Assembly: GCA_025677815.1 (NCBI GenBank)
Contig: JAIXMP010000009.1
Span: 930,001-994,000 of the forward strand
DNA length: 64,000 bases
Source: Phascolomyces articulosus
Lineage: Eukaryota; Mucoromycota; Mucoromycetes; Mucorales; Lichtheimiaceae
Direction: 5' to 3'
In this document: positions 12,441 to 23,539 of the stretch, piece by piece
Numbering within the stretch: the first letter of the stretch is position 1
Layout of the letters: each line of letters opens with the position of its first letter
Made by a program: the position numbers and the translations under genes
The notes under the pieces: model-generated
Seen by the model: the letters and a program-made list of their open reading frames with translations, nothing else
Told to the model about the DNA's origin: nothing
The model's database searches: none

Positions 12441-13246
12441 CTACGGCTTAACAACAGCAATCCATACAGTTGCACTCGTATTTATAACGATTTATGCCGT
12501 CACGTTTAAATCATTAGTACATATTTATACCTATATGTACGTATTTAGATATACATAAACATGTTGTGATAACTCATACTATATATTCTCCATCTCTTAT
12601 ACTATATTACTATATTAATATATTACTATGATACATATGGTACTTCTTTTTCTTTGCTAGCACTTTCTGGAACCCATGGATATGAATGATGGATGATAAG
12701 CAAACTATTTGGAAAAAAGAGATTCATACCATTAGCATTCTGTAAAGGATCGAATAACGTAGCAGTGAAGATGAGTCCCATTATTTCTTGCTATTTTTAT
12801 ATTTATAAAGACTTTGTTGGTGTCTATATAAATATTTTGGTTTTTTAGACACTAATAATCAAATATCACTTCTTGAACGGCGATGAAAAAAAAACAGAAC
12901 CTGTCTACTACTACTCGTATGTACGTGCATGGTAGATGAGAATCTTAGTGTTACTATATCGATGACAACTTGGGCTTTTATAATGTTTGCTTACTTGGAA
13001 GTCATATACAGTGTAATTCATGCCTTCGTGCGAGCCTAATTGTGTATGTATTTTGAAGAGAATATTCTCTATATAAAATCAAGTTGATCTTGGCCATTGC
13101 CAAAATGACATATTGGTGAATTCTTCTAAGTTCACACTCAGCAGTGTGAGATTTTTTTTATTTTTTGCTTTTGGTTCCACACTGAGCACGTACGCTTTTT
13201 CTTCCTTTCTTTTTTAATCACACACATATACGCACAAAATATAATC
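12441..13246. other. Intergenic, upstream of the PABPN1-type gene
   Basis: No ORF with coding character. The 60 bp before the next start are T/C-rich with a CACACATATACGCACA stretch, likely the promoter-proximal region or leader. Confidence 0.4.
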
Positions 13247-14577
13247 ATGAGTGAAGAACACAAGACAGAAACACCTCTTAGTGAATCACAAGTGGGTCAA
13301 CATGAAGAAGAAAAGCCTATCGTTGAAGAAGGTGAGGCTGGTGGCGATGTAGATAAGGTAAACATTATATTCTCTATTTATTTTGACAGTGCCGGTTTTT
13401 ATGTACAATCCCATGCTTAAAAAAGATGTCTCATGATTCTACCCATCATGTAGGAATTGGAAGCCATGAAAGAACGTGTCAAGGAGATGGAAGACGAAGC
13501 TGCTAAATTACGTGAAATGCAAGCAGAAGTGGAGAAATCCATGAATCCTGAAGAAGGTAAAAGAATCTTTTTTATTCATTTATCAAAATATATAATACTC
13601 TTTCCCCACCTTTCTTGTCATTAAAAGAAAAAGAGGAAAAAAAAGAAAAAGAAAAAAAGAGAAAAAAAAACACTGACCAACAAAAATATAAAAATATTGG
13701 TAAAATTACGCGTGCGATTTGTAACAGATAAAGAGGCGGTAGATTCGCGCTCTGTTTATGTTGGCAATGTAAAAAGAAAAAAGAAAAAATGAATTTTATA
13801 TTAAAAAAGAGGAAGAAGGGTGGTAACTATATATATTTAAAGTACAAAGGAAATAACAACTGACCTATCTCTTTATGAATCTTTTTTTTATTTGCGTGTC
13901 TATCCATGTGTCATTTGTATATCTCTCTTTTTTTTGTCATTTTCTATTTCTATTCTAGGTTGATTATGGATCTACACCTGAAGAACTTCAAGCTCATTTC
14001 CAATCGTGTGGTACTATTAATCGAGTCACTATTCTTTGTGATAAGTTCACTGGTCATCCTAAGGGGTAAGTTTTATTTATTTATATTTTGAACATGGAGG
14101 CAGAGAATATATGCACGAATTGTCGTGGTATGTGTATGGGGCTTGTCAACGCGTAGCATCATCTTTTTTTTTATTAACCACTTGATAAACTATCAATATT
14201 TATATATATAGTTTTGCATACATTGAATTTGCTGAACCCGCATTTATCAATGCTGCTGTTGCATTGAATGAAAGTTTATTCCGTGGTAGATTATTAAAGG
14301 TGAGTAAACACACAGAGACATATAATTTGGAATATACATATATCCTTATACTCAACATCATCCTAGGTCTCACCCAAGCGAACAAATGTTCCTGGATTTG
14401 CCATGCGTGGTCGTGGACGTGGAGGTTTCCGTGGTGGCGGTGGTGGCGGTTTCCGTGGTGGCATGGTGCCACAATATTATGGTCATTCTCCAGCTTATGG
14501 TTACCGTGGACGTGGAAGGTAATTAAAAGCTCTAAAGGGGATGATTTTGTTAATATATAAAGACATTATGAATATTG

Positions 14578-14613
<36 letters not shown>

Positions 14614-14666
14614 TATTTATTTATTATTACAGAGGACGTGGTCGTGGCTATTTTGCACCTTATTAG
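13247..14666 (+). CDS. Nuclear poly(A)-binding protein, Pab2/PABPN1 type
   Basis: Seven exons: 13247-13357, 13454-13556, 13728-13768, 13959-14065, 14212-14299, 14367-14518 and 14633-14666, 211 aa. It matches nuclear poly(A)-binding proteins of the PABPN1/fission-yeast Pab2 class: acidic N-terminus ([11 protein letters not shown]), a coiled-coil helix ([19 protein letters not shown]), then one RRM from about residue 78 to 150 (RNP2 [13 protein letters not shown]1 region GFAYIEF), and an Arg/Gly-rich tail ([11 protein letters not shown]...RGRGRGRGY) that is usually arginine-methylated. This protein controls poly(A) tail length and RNA decay in the nucleus. All intron phases are consistent. The last intron contains a GATT tandem repeat (about 14581-14611). 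Confidence 0.93.
14581..14611. repeat. GATT microsatellite in last intron of the PABPN1-type gene
   Basis: About seven tandem copies of the tetranucleotide GATT lie directly inside the intron between exons 6 and 7. No function is implied. Confidence 0.8.
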
Positions 14667-14905
14667 AAGAACACAAGTTTCCTTTTATCATTTCCACAAA
14701 AAAAAAACTCTTTCTTGCTGTGCTGTTTTTTCTTCTCTTTTTATCATTACCATCCTTCTTTTATATAAAATAAAAAAAAAATCTCCAACGATCTGTGAAT
14801 TTTTCAGTTATAAAAGGTTTTATAGTAACCATAGCAGTATACATATTATTTGCGCCAAGCTGAAATAGCTCTGTGTCAGTGAGAAGGAACTTTGCGTTAC
14901 ATATG

Positions 14906-16716
14906 GAATCAATTTGCGAGTAAATTTTTGCGTGCAAGTTTTGCGTTGTCATCGATACTTCTCTTATGTGAACTTTTATAACTATTTCTAAGGACCAAAT
15001 ACATATTTTGAGTTGGTCATTATAAAACTTTATTGCCTACGATAATCAACTAGTCTTGAGTAGCTATACTTTCTAAACGTCAGTGCCAGTGCTATTACTA
15101 TATCGGATACAGCATGTAAAAATCTACGAAAGCATGGGTATGAGTTATTAAGCAATATGAATTTAATAAATCATAGTTATTGATGTAATCTCGAAAGGAA
15201 TAACCAATACTCTCAGTGCTATATTTACAAAGTTGATCTATAAATATATTTCATCAAGTTAAGCATTTTAAGGTGCTTTTGAAAGCCAAGAACGCCAATT
15301 TCGGCAGTTTTACAGTGACAGTCTTGATCATGGACATTGACTAAATAGATATAGGATAACAGAAGCTCCCAAGTGGAAGTGGGCCGGTTGTGGGGTTATT
15401 GAGCAACAGCAAAAGAAAGTTCGCCTTGGTAAGGTTGGAAGTGTAAAACTACCCTCCAACCTTACAGGTTTTTAAGCTAAACCTACCAATCGGAGTAAGA
15501 ATAGTGAAAGGTCAGAGTGATCTTATAAATTTTACTTGCTTGGAAGGGGGGGGGTTTTTTAAAAAAAAAGAACCCACGTCACTATCAAGATTCTCTCGAA
15601 TGGATTTGATACAATTTGTGAAGACTCCTGGGTCAATGATATCAAACTTGTTGTAAATGTGATCGCAATATAATTGTAAACGATGAATGAACGTACTATT
15701 CAGTGTATTTCCCACTTCAATTATTGCACGCGGGAGACTGGACGAACATTGTGTCTTGGAGTGTGAAGAACATATGTCTTATTTTCATCGAGTCGTTCAC
15801 CAGATCTTTTTACGTATTGATCTTTTGCGTGTTCTCCTATGCTAGCAATCCGTTTGTCAGTAGACTTAAACAATGGATACTTGGGGGTTAGCTAACCAAT
15901 ACATAACTCAAAAGACAACTCATCCACAATGCTAGTTGGGATATAATTCATGATACGTTTTTCCTCAAGCATACGCTTTTTCATAAGATCAGAGCCTGGA
16001 TTATGCTTCGGATCAATTACAAGACTGGGTAGATCGTTTTCTGTTTCAATTTAGTATGGTGGGTTGGAAGCAAGATCACTTTGACCTTTCACCAAAAAAA
16101 AAAAAAAAAAAAAATAGCTATTCTTACTCCGATTGGTAGGTTTAGCTTAAAAACCTGTAAGGTTGGAGGGTAGTTTTACACTTCCAACCTTACCAAGGCG
16201 AACTTTCTTTTGCTGTTGCTCAATAACCCCACAACCGGCCCACTTCCACTTGGGAGCTTCTGTTATCCTATATCTATTTAGTCAATGTCCATGATCAAGA
16301 CTGTCACTGTAAAACTGCCGAAATTGGCGTTCTTGGCTTTCAAAAGCACCTTAAAATGCTTAACTTGATGAAATATATTTATAGATCAACTTTGTAAATA
16401 TAGCACTGAGAGTATTGGTTATTCCTTTCGAGATTACATCAATAACTATGATTTATTAAATTCATATTGCTTAATAACTCATACCCATGCTTTCGTAGAT
16501 TTTTACATGCTGTATCCGATATAGTAATAGCACTGGCACTGACGTTTAGAAAGTATAGCTACTCAAGACTAGTTGATTATCGTAGGCAATAAAGTTTTAT
16601 AATGACCAACTCAAAATATGTATTTGGTCCTTAGAAATAGTTATAAAAGTTCACATAAGAGAAGTATCGATGACAACGCAAAACTTGCACGCAAAAATTT
16701 AATCACAAATTGATCC
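14906..16716. mobile_element. Palindromic (foldback-like) element, 584-bp near-identical inverted arms
   Basis: The left arm (about 14921-15504) is repeated in reverse complement at about 16118-16702. Every block I compared by eye was identical or almost so. Similarity fades just outside, to about 14906 and 16716. Each arm's inner part carries an 11-bp inverted repeat (GTAAGGTTGGA and TCCAACCTTAC). The 613-bp loop holds a 21-A tract (about 16094-16114) on one side and a short second inverted stretch (GTGAAAGGTCA). No transposase is recognisable and no target-site duplication could be identified. The element sits between the PABPN1-type and R3HCC1-like genes without interrupting either. It may be a foldback or MITE-like transposon, or a recent inverted duplication. 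Confidence 0.75.
15512..15891 (-). pseudogene. Open frames in the loop of the palindrome, unknown
   Basis: On the minus strand the loop encodes KSTDKRIASIGEHAKDQYVK in one segment and, after a stop codon near 15724, NSTFIHRLQLYCDHIYNKF and GVFTNCIKSIRENLDSDVGS in another. These segments look protein-like but are interrupted and end at the G/T-run near 15545-15570. They could be remnants of an element-encoded protein. I cannot assign a family. Confidence 0.3.
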
Positions 16717-17204
16717 CCTACTAGGCAACGAAAAAAACCTGTAGTTTCCGAGTATTATAAAAAATAAATTCAAGCAAAATTTTGGTGTACAAAGTTTAAT
16801 CTCGGTGGCACTATACACGATTGAAAAAAATGACCTCATGACCTTTTAGTATGTGTGTGCGATTGTGTGTAATAATATAAAAAAGTTTGGTATCAAAAAA
16901 AAAATACTTTATACTTGCTTTAAAAGCGCAGTCAAACCCTTTAAAAAGGGGAGAAAGAAAAAAATAATAATAAACGCCAACGTTCTTTTTTTTTTCTTTT
17001 TTAATAACAAAAAAAACCCATTTGACAAAAAACCCCTTATATATATTATAACCCATTTCCAAACTCTCACTGTCCTTAAATAATAACAAAAAAAATAAAC
17101 ACATACATACCACTTTCACTATCTCAATATACATCTGTAAACAAAAAACCCCAATCCAATCCAACTTTTCAAGTAGTAAAAAAAAAAACATTTTGAAATA
17201 CATC
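16717..17204. other. Upstream region of the R3HCC1-like gene
   Basis: AT-rich sequence between the palindrome and the next start, with many A-tracts and a CCCTTTAAAAAGGG palindrome near 16937-16950. No gene seen. Confidence 0.4.
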
Positions 17205-18598
17205 ATGAACGGTTTAGATGAACAGCAACCCAAATCCAACAAACGTAATAGTACCTATGTACCAGTCCATCGTCGTAGTGGTAGTATGTCGGACCGACCT
17301 TCTCAAGATGATGAACAACAGCATCATTTGAAGCGACTTTCTCGAAAATTAGAAGATACTAATTTTGATTCTCGAAGGTCTTCACGTCAATTTGCTTGGA
17401 GTCGTCAACAACAACAGCAACAACAGCAGCAAGTTCATCAACAACAAAGAAGATATTATGATGATGGTGACGATTCCGATGATGTCAGTTTTGCTTCCAC
17501 ACCTGCCAATCGTTTCTCACGTAACGGTGGAGGAGGAGGTTATTATGATAACAATCGACAAAGTACTGGAGACAAGTTGCATTATGCTTTGGAAAATCTT
17601 TTAATACATGAAGAACAACAACAACAGCAACAAGATTGGGAAGAATTGTTACGTCAATATGATCGTTATGAAGATGTTTCAGCTACTACTTTGAATAATC
17701 CCACGGCTACCATTGAAGAAATCAAAGCGGCGAATCGTAAAAGTAAAAGAGCAAGTCGTATCATGGATCCTTTTAGTGAACCTCCTGGTAAAATATTATC
17801 ATTATTATAAAAAAAATAAGGGGTGGGTGAGGATAATGGGCTTTTGCATATTATTTATTTATTATTTATATATATTGGGATATAAAAAAAGATATATATA
17901 TATATATATATAATGATGCTAGAGAGAGAGAGACTACAATGTGAGGATGGCAACCTATAAAAAAAAGAGGGAGTAATACCCTATGCTAAACGTTTTTTTA
18001 TTATAATACTAGCTGAAGTACCCATGGTGGAAGAACCCACCGTTATCCTGGATTGCTATGATTTCCCATCAGCATTCAAGACCCATCACTTGCACGATAT
18101 TTTCCGTGAGTATGAAAACATGCGTGGCGGTTATTGGATTAAGTGGAAGGATGATACCCGTGCTTTGATTATCTTTGAGCACCCAACAACTGCCAAAAAG
18201 GCCTATATTGACAATGTTTCGAATCCGCTGGCCAAGATTCGTCCTTATAATGGCCCAACAGACTTTTTGAAATGTAAAAAATACTTCTCCTTTTTTCTCC
18301 TCTTCTTCTTCTCCCTATCCCCTTTTATTAATTTTTTTTTGCCACTCTATAGCCCCTACAGTGACTCAATCACCACGTCGTCCTCAATCCATTGATGTCA
18401 AGAGAGCCAGCTATGGTGGATTTGGTCTCAAATCACCCGTTCGACCTGAAAGACATAGTATTCGAGGTATAATTTTTAAATTAATTAAACTTATGGTTCA
18501 TCTTCGGAGTCAAATTGAAACATAAAAGTATTGGTTGAATGAATGACTCAAAAGGATTGAACCCATCTTTTATTTTAATCGTAGGTGGTGTTGTCTAA
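17205..18598 (+). CDS. R3HCC1-like RNA-associated protein with poly-Q N-terminus
   Basis: Four exons: 17205-17787, 18013-18273, 18353-18466 and 18585-18598, 323 aa, phases consistent. The N-terminal 190 residues are polar, with two Gln runs, Asp-rich and Gly-rich stretches and RS-like dipeptides. The second exon encodes the conserved part: VILDCYDFPSAFKTHHLHDI, then a GGYWIKWKDDTRALIIFEHP segment and AYIDNVSNPLAKIRPYNGP. This resembles the RRM-like C-terminal domain of R3H and coiled-coil containing protein 1. No R3H motif is visible. The tail has SPRRPQS and basic SP sites. The family's role is poorly known and thought to involve RNA. The ATG at 17205 is the first in frame; the four codons upstream lack an ATG. 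A long intron (17788-18012) contains a TA microsatellite. Confidence 0.75.
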
Positions 18599-19158
18599 AT
18601 GGTAGGATCACACTGAATTTGATGCAAAACAAACAGTGAAAAACAACAACAACAAATACCCTCCTTTCTTTACTTTTCCAAATCTGCATCAACGAAACTT
18701 TATTTTTCTTTATTTTGTATCTATAACCTTCTCTCTTTCTTTATTTCTCACTCAACACAGTCATTCACTTTTACAAAAACCAAACTCTCAACCCAACACA
18801 ACAAGTCAACCAGGACAATAATGAAAAAGAAACGAAAAAACAAATAACCTTGAGTTTATTTTTTCATTTCTTTTTGTATATGAAATTTGAATAATATATG
18901 TGCTAAAGAGTACCTCTTTTTTTATTGTTTTTAAAAAAAAAATAATTGTAATCATTGTGATGAAATGTTCGAGAGGGGCAAGAAGAATGATAGTGTTTAG
19001 GAATAGTTTTATATCGATCGTCAGGACATGATTTCCCCTAAGGATGAGTAATTTTGCTAAAAGAACTGGACTTTTGAATGCATTAAATATATTTGTACCA
19101 CCTTGTCGGTAAAATAACTTTCTTATCAGCGAAATTCTCCCATATGTTTTCATAATTA
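18599..19158. other. Intergenic between convergent R3HCC1-like and MFS genes
   Basis: 560 bp between two 3' ends, with CAACAACAACAA and T-rich stretches. Open frames here are AT-rich shadows with no coding character. Confidence 0.5.
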
Positions 19159-21524
19159 TTATCTATCAGAGTCATCTTTATTCTTTTCATTATTACTTGA
19201 TTTATTATGACTATGATGATGGATAAGATGGCTCCATTTCTTCATACTGTTCCATATTTCATGAGGACTTTTCATTTTGCCTCCTAAAAATAGAATAGGA
19301 ATAGGAACACAACAAAGTAAAGTACATGCAACAACAATACAGAGCCAAAAGAACCCAATAGCATCAAATAGATATCCACCCAATATAGGACCCACAAGAC
19401 CACCTGGTTTATCATCATATTTTTTAGTGTTTGAAATTTTTAGATCCTATTCTATACTGCCCCATCATCAACATCAACACTATGAAAAAAAAAACTAAAC
19501 TCACCTATAAAAAACGAAGAATTGATAAGTCCAAATCCACGTCCATTACCATCACTTTCTTCTAAACCTTCTTTTTCAACGAGTGCTTTGACGGCTTGAG
19601 ATACTTCAGGATAAACAGGTGGGGATAACATATTGACACAAAAAGTAATGATAGGTGTCAATACAATCAACGGAGCAGGACCACCAGAGGTATGTTGATT
19701 TGGAATACCAAGAACACTCACTGCTACGGCAGCAATCAACATAGCAATGGAACAAAGTGCTTTTGGACCTAATCGATCATACAAGTATCCAGATAGTGGC
19801 ATGGATATGAATGATGGAAAAGCAAGAGCAAGAAAGACAAGACCGATTTTACTGGCATCATAGTTCCATTCATTGGCAAGACGGACGGGTAATGTTGGCT
19901 ATATATATATACATTCATTATTAAATATTGCGTACTGTTATAGATACAAATATATAGATATAACAAACCTGCATAGAACCAATGACAAATCCTTGACAGA
20001 AAATGACAAGTAGAGCTGCTAATACTCTTGAACTACTCAGGATTTTTAGGATACTAATACTTCTCTTCTTTTCTTTTTCTTCACGATTCCCATTGTCATC
20101 ATACTCAACTTGTTGCTGTTGGCTGGATGAAGCATCCGTTTCCTTTTTGTTGCTACCACTCCTATCTATGTGGGACGTACACTGTCCTTCTTCAAGATCC
20201 GGTGTAATATCAATAGAAGATGCACTATTATTTTTATTTTTTACATGAATTGAACAAGTGGTAGGTCCTTCATCATGATGAGCATTTCCTTTTTCAGTCT
20301 GTTGCTGTTGCTCATTATCAACTCCATTTGTGGGTGATTCATTTTGTTGCTGTTCTGTAATATTATCTGATAATTCGAACCAATGCTTTGGATTATTTCG
20401 ACGTTCCACCAAGAACAAACGCATGAAAAAGTCGATCCCGGCGATGATCACACAGAATATAAAAGGGCTTTTGTATCCAAATTTATCGTAAAGTGCTAAA
20501 AGTAATCATAGTCTATTAGAATGTTAAAAAATATGTTTTGTTGGTTAAAGTTAACTTACCACCTATAATAAAACATTAAAAACAACAATGAATGTCATGG
20601 TTATTATTCCGTTATAAAATATGATAGTATAAAAAATATCTTTACCTCCAATGGGAGCACCAGCTGATACACCAATAGGTTGAGCAATCATCACCCTACC
20701 GACCTGTGTACCAAGTTCATTTTCTGGAAACGTATCCGATACCAAAACAAAAGCAAGGGTCCAAACACATGCATCAGATAATCCAAGTAATAAGCGTGCA
20801 ACAGAAAGGACCCAATATTGGGTACCAAATAAAGAAAGTAACGTGGATCCAAGTAAAGTCAAAATTCCCAATAACATTGGCGTACGTCTGTGTACTGATA
20901 CATCCCCTGTTGCAATAGAATGAGAATGATCTTCTATTTTAGTATCTTTATAGTGTAGTTGGTATAAAAAATAGATTTATATTACCCAGATATCCAAAAA
21001 ATGGAGATGCCACAATAGCACCTGCTGAATATAAAGCCAAAAGGACACCAGAATCTTGAGAAGCACCTTCAGCAAGTGTACTATTTGTACCATGATAAGC
21101 AGAAACAGCATCTAAATCATTAGGTGACAGGCCTTTATGGATTGCATCAATGACAAATGGGACTATAAATAAAATAAAATAAAAATTCATTTGTCAGCAG
21201 ATAAGGTTTTTGTTTTCTATGTATTGGCATTATCGTCATTTACATACTAATAGGAATGATCACCGTATAAACGAGCCCCTATGTAATAATATTATAAATC
21301 AGCCCAACTATAAAATCAAATCGATACGAATTGACAAGTCAATGGTATTACGCAACATGAAAGAATGGATATATAATACTTACACCCACAAGGATAGAAA
21401 ATGTAGCGGTGATCATTATATAAATAGGAGAGGATCGATATTTTAATAAAAAAGGCTTTTTTCTAAGCTTTTCCTCTTTTGATGTTCGTCCTCTCTTCTT
21501 CAAGTAGTCCATCATCATCACCAT
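19159..21524 (-). CDS. MFS transporter, DHA1 / vesicular amine transporter-like
   Basis: Seven exons on the minus strand: 21524-21384, 21278-21248, 21162-20986, 20906-20646, 20495-19969, 19898-19505 and 19403-19159, 591 aa. Helices follow the 12-span MFS pattern. The loop after helix 2 carries FFGYLGDVSVHRRTPMLLG, the GxxxD(R/K)xGR-type signature, and helix 5 has the GRVMIAQPIGVSAGAPIGG antiporter-like motif C. A second-half copy is YLYDRLGPKAL. Between helices 6 and 7 is an unusually long hydrophilic loop (about 120 residues) rich in Gln, Glu and Ser. The C-terminal tail is His/Asn/Asp-rich. The arrangement resembles SLC18/VMAT-like fungal DHA1 carriers, probably proton antiporters for amines or drugs; the substrate is not predictable. 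Upstream in-frame codons before 21524 lack an ATG. Confidence 0.85.
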
Positions 21525-22880
21525 TGTTCTAATCACAGGTTTATCTACTATCGTTACTCGTAGTTCATCCAGGAGATCAACAACAGTATATCTTTTGATC
21601 AAAAGTATAAAGTATAAAATCCACGTACCCAAAACAACAAAAATTTGCAAGAGAAAAAAGAAGCAAATTTTGAAAAACTGACTGTAACACAGGTTTGTTT
21701 ATTAATACCAAAAATATGGCATCTACTGCGCAACATTTTCTATGACTATTACCCACGCTTTGCTTGTCAAAGGAGTGTCTCCTTTTCCCTATTCTATATG
21801 GAGATTGATAGGTCTAAAATCCATGAGTTGCCGCAGCAATTATAACGACAGAAAAAAGCCTACTTTTATCCCAGCTGAAATCTTGGTGTTTTGCCTCCTA
21901 AACTTGTATGAGAAATTATAAATTATAGAAAGAGTCCTTTGTTGAAATAATAGCCATTTTCTTGTAGACATTTTGTTTCAGAATATTTGTTATAATATAA
22001 ATCTAAGTAAAAAAGTGCTTCCTTATGCTGTTTATATAGAAAATGTAATTCTTTATTTGTGTAGTAGGCAATCCATCTTTCTTTTCTTTAATACTTTGGA
22101 GTATGGATAGATTTATAATCATCTCCATTGAAATTGTGCGATATACTCTATGAAGGCAGGATACTGAAATTTAAAAAGATTTTTTTTGTTATAGACAAAC
22201 GTATCTCAAAGATAAAATGCTCCCATTCTGAAAAAAAAGGAAAAAATAAACATGACTAGTACTGTGGGGAATTTTCCATTTTACTTTGAGTATAAAGATA
22301 ATTACAAAAAGAGAGTATCTTCATGCTTCAGATTGAACTCTGAACATCCTCCAAAATAAAGAGAAGCAATGAGGTTTGTAGTAATAATATAAACCTCTAA
22401 GAGTATCTAAAGATAATAATGTTATTAACACCACCTCTCAAAAAATGAGATTGTTTCGTATATAGTATATATCAACCTTCTTCCCAATAGTTTATATAAT
22501 TGAAGTATCTATGGATAATTTTTTTTTGGGAATCAAGTACGTCATAAAAAGTCTTGCTGTTATCATATTGTATGTCAGGCTTTTTTGATAAGCACCATAT
22601 GCAATCATAAGCAATAAACGTCCATTATTTTATTAAGTTTCAGATCAATTCGAAAACAAATACCAAAAACACGGTACCCAAAAAAGACAATCTTTTTCAT
22701 AAATCATTTTGCATATAATAGTGCTAATATCGCACAATTCTTTTTTTTCTACAACATCATACAGCTGTTTTATTACCAAGCAAAGCACTGTAATACATAT
22801 TTACACTATATTAAATATTTTTTTATTACTATAGATAATTTATCATAACGATTGTTTATGTCGCATCAGAAAATATTGAT
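21525..22880. other. Gene-free region upstream of the MFS gene
   Basis: About 1.35 kb of AT-rich sequence with no frame of coding character on either strand and no tRNA-like pattern. A loose ORF at 21645-21845 shows no motif. Confidence 0.45.
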
Positions 22881-22887
22881 CCAAGGA

Positions 22888-23040
22888 GCACGTGACCAAA
22901 GAAAAAAATTTTGTTTGGAGGTTTTTTATTGGCTACAAAGCATTTCACATATCAACTGGACCTTAAACATTCAAAGGTATAAATAGGCCTTTTTTTTTTC
23001 TTTCGTGAGCAACAAAAAAAAGTCAAAACATGGTAAGTCT
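22888..23040 (+). promoter_or_regulatory. Strong promoter-like block with ATG directly followed by a GTAAGT donor
   Basis: A CACGTGACC E-box-like element (about 22890) is followed by TATAAATAGG at about 22978 and a pyrimidine-rich tract. Then comes an ATG at about 23030 immediately followed by GTAAGT, as in fungal genes whose first exon codes only the initiator Met. No intact coding sequence follows, so the transcript may be non-coding, decayed, or a host for the RNA candidate at 23.2-23.5 kb. Confidence 0.4.
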
Positions 23041-23132
23041 TTCAAAATGCATTCTTCATTTGTTCTTGTTTCTTTTATTGATCTTAGTTCCTTTTTATTG
23101 GTAAATTGGTAGAAGCACAACAATTTCAAAAA

Positions 23133-23210
23133 TTCAACACTCGATTTAAAAAAACTCAGCACTCGATTAAAAAAACTCAACACTCGATTTAAAAAAAACT
23201 CAACACTCGA
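23133..23210. repeat. Minisatellite, four copies of an about 20-nt unit
   Basis: The unit AAAAACTCAACACTCGATTT is repeated four times with small changes (one copy has CAGCACTCG; A-run length varies). It lies between the promoter-like block and the GC-rich RNA candidate. Confidence 0.85.
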
Positions 23211-23230
23211 TAGCATAGCAGCACATAGAA

Positions 23231-23454
23231 TCGCTGTGCCGGGGTATGGATAGCGATTTAGTAGTTAATGTTTTATTCCGTTGACTATTATGAGGCGGAA
23301 ACCGTCGAATTCCTGTCGGGAGGAATTTCGAGTGCAGCACGCCGAGTGACCTTAGGGCCCATTTAAGTACCTGTTCAGGGAACCAGGGTAGACATTGTCT
23401 GCCTTTGACGGGGGCGCGGGTTCTTTGTGCTGTTCAACGCACGGACCCTTTTTT
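23231..23454 (+). ncRNA. Candidate structured non-coding RNA ending in T6
   Basis: This 220-bp island is clearly GC-richer than its surroundings and can form a series of local hairpins on the plus strand: TAGTAGTTAATG with CGTTGACTATTA (23259-23290, including G-U pairs); GGCGG with CCGTC (23294-23306); CGAATTCC with GGAATTTCG (23306-23330); GGTAGAC with GTCTGCC (23387-23403); and a two-part stem GGGTTC/GGACCC plus GTGC/GCAC (23418-23448). The last hairpin is followed directly by six T (23449-23454), as at RNA polymerase III ends. GGGAGGAATTTCG faintly resembles the CR-I core of RNase P/MRP RNA, but I cannot match other conserved regions. It does not look like a tRNA, 5S, U-snRNA or SRP RNA that I know. 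Class unknown. Confidence 0.4.
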
Positions 23455-23539
23455 ACAACAAAAGGGATCGAGTCATTTTTCTTTATTGTCTTTTATCTTT
23501 TTTTTTATTTTCCCTATTGGTGCCTCCTTTACCTTTTGT

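Noticed and set aside
23340..23360. Telomerase RNA template (TTAGGG/CCCTAA near 23353)
   Set aside because: Only one repeat unit is present, too short for a template, and nothing else supports it.
23387..23454. tRNA or 5S rRNA gene near 23.4 kb
   Set aside because: Hairpins are present but there is no cloverleaf, no acceptor stem pairing and no match to the 5S core.
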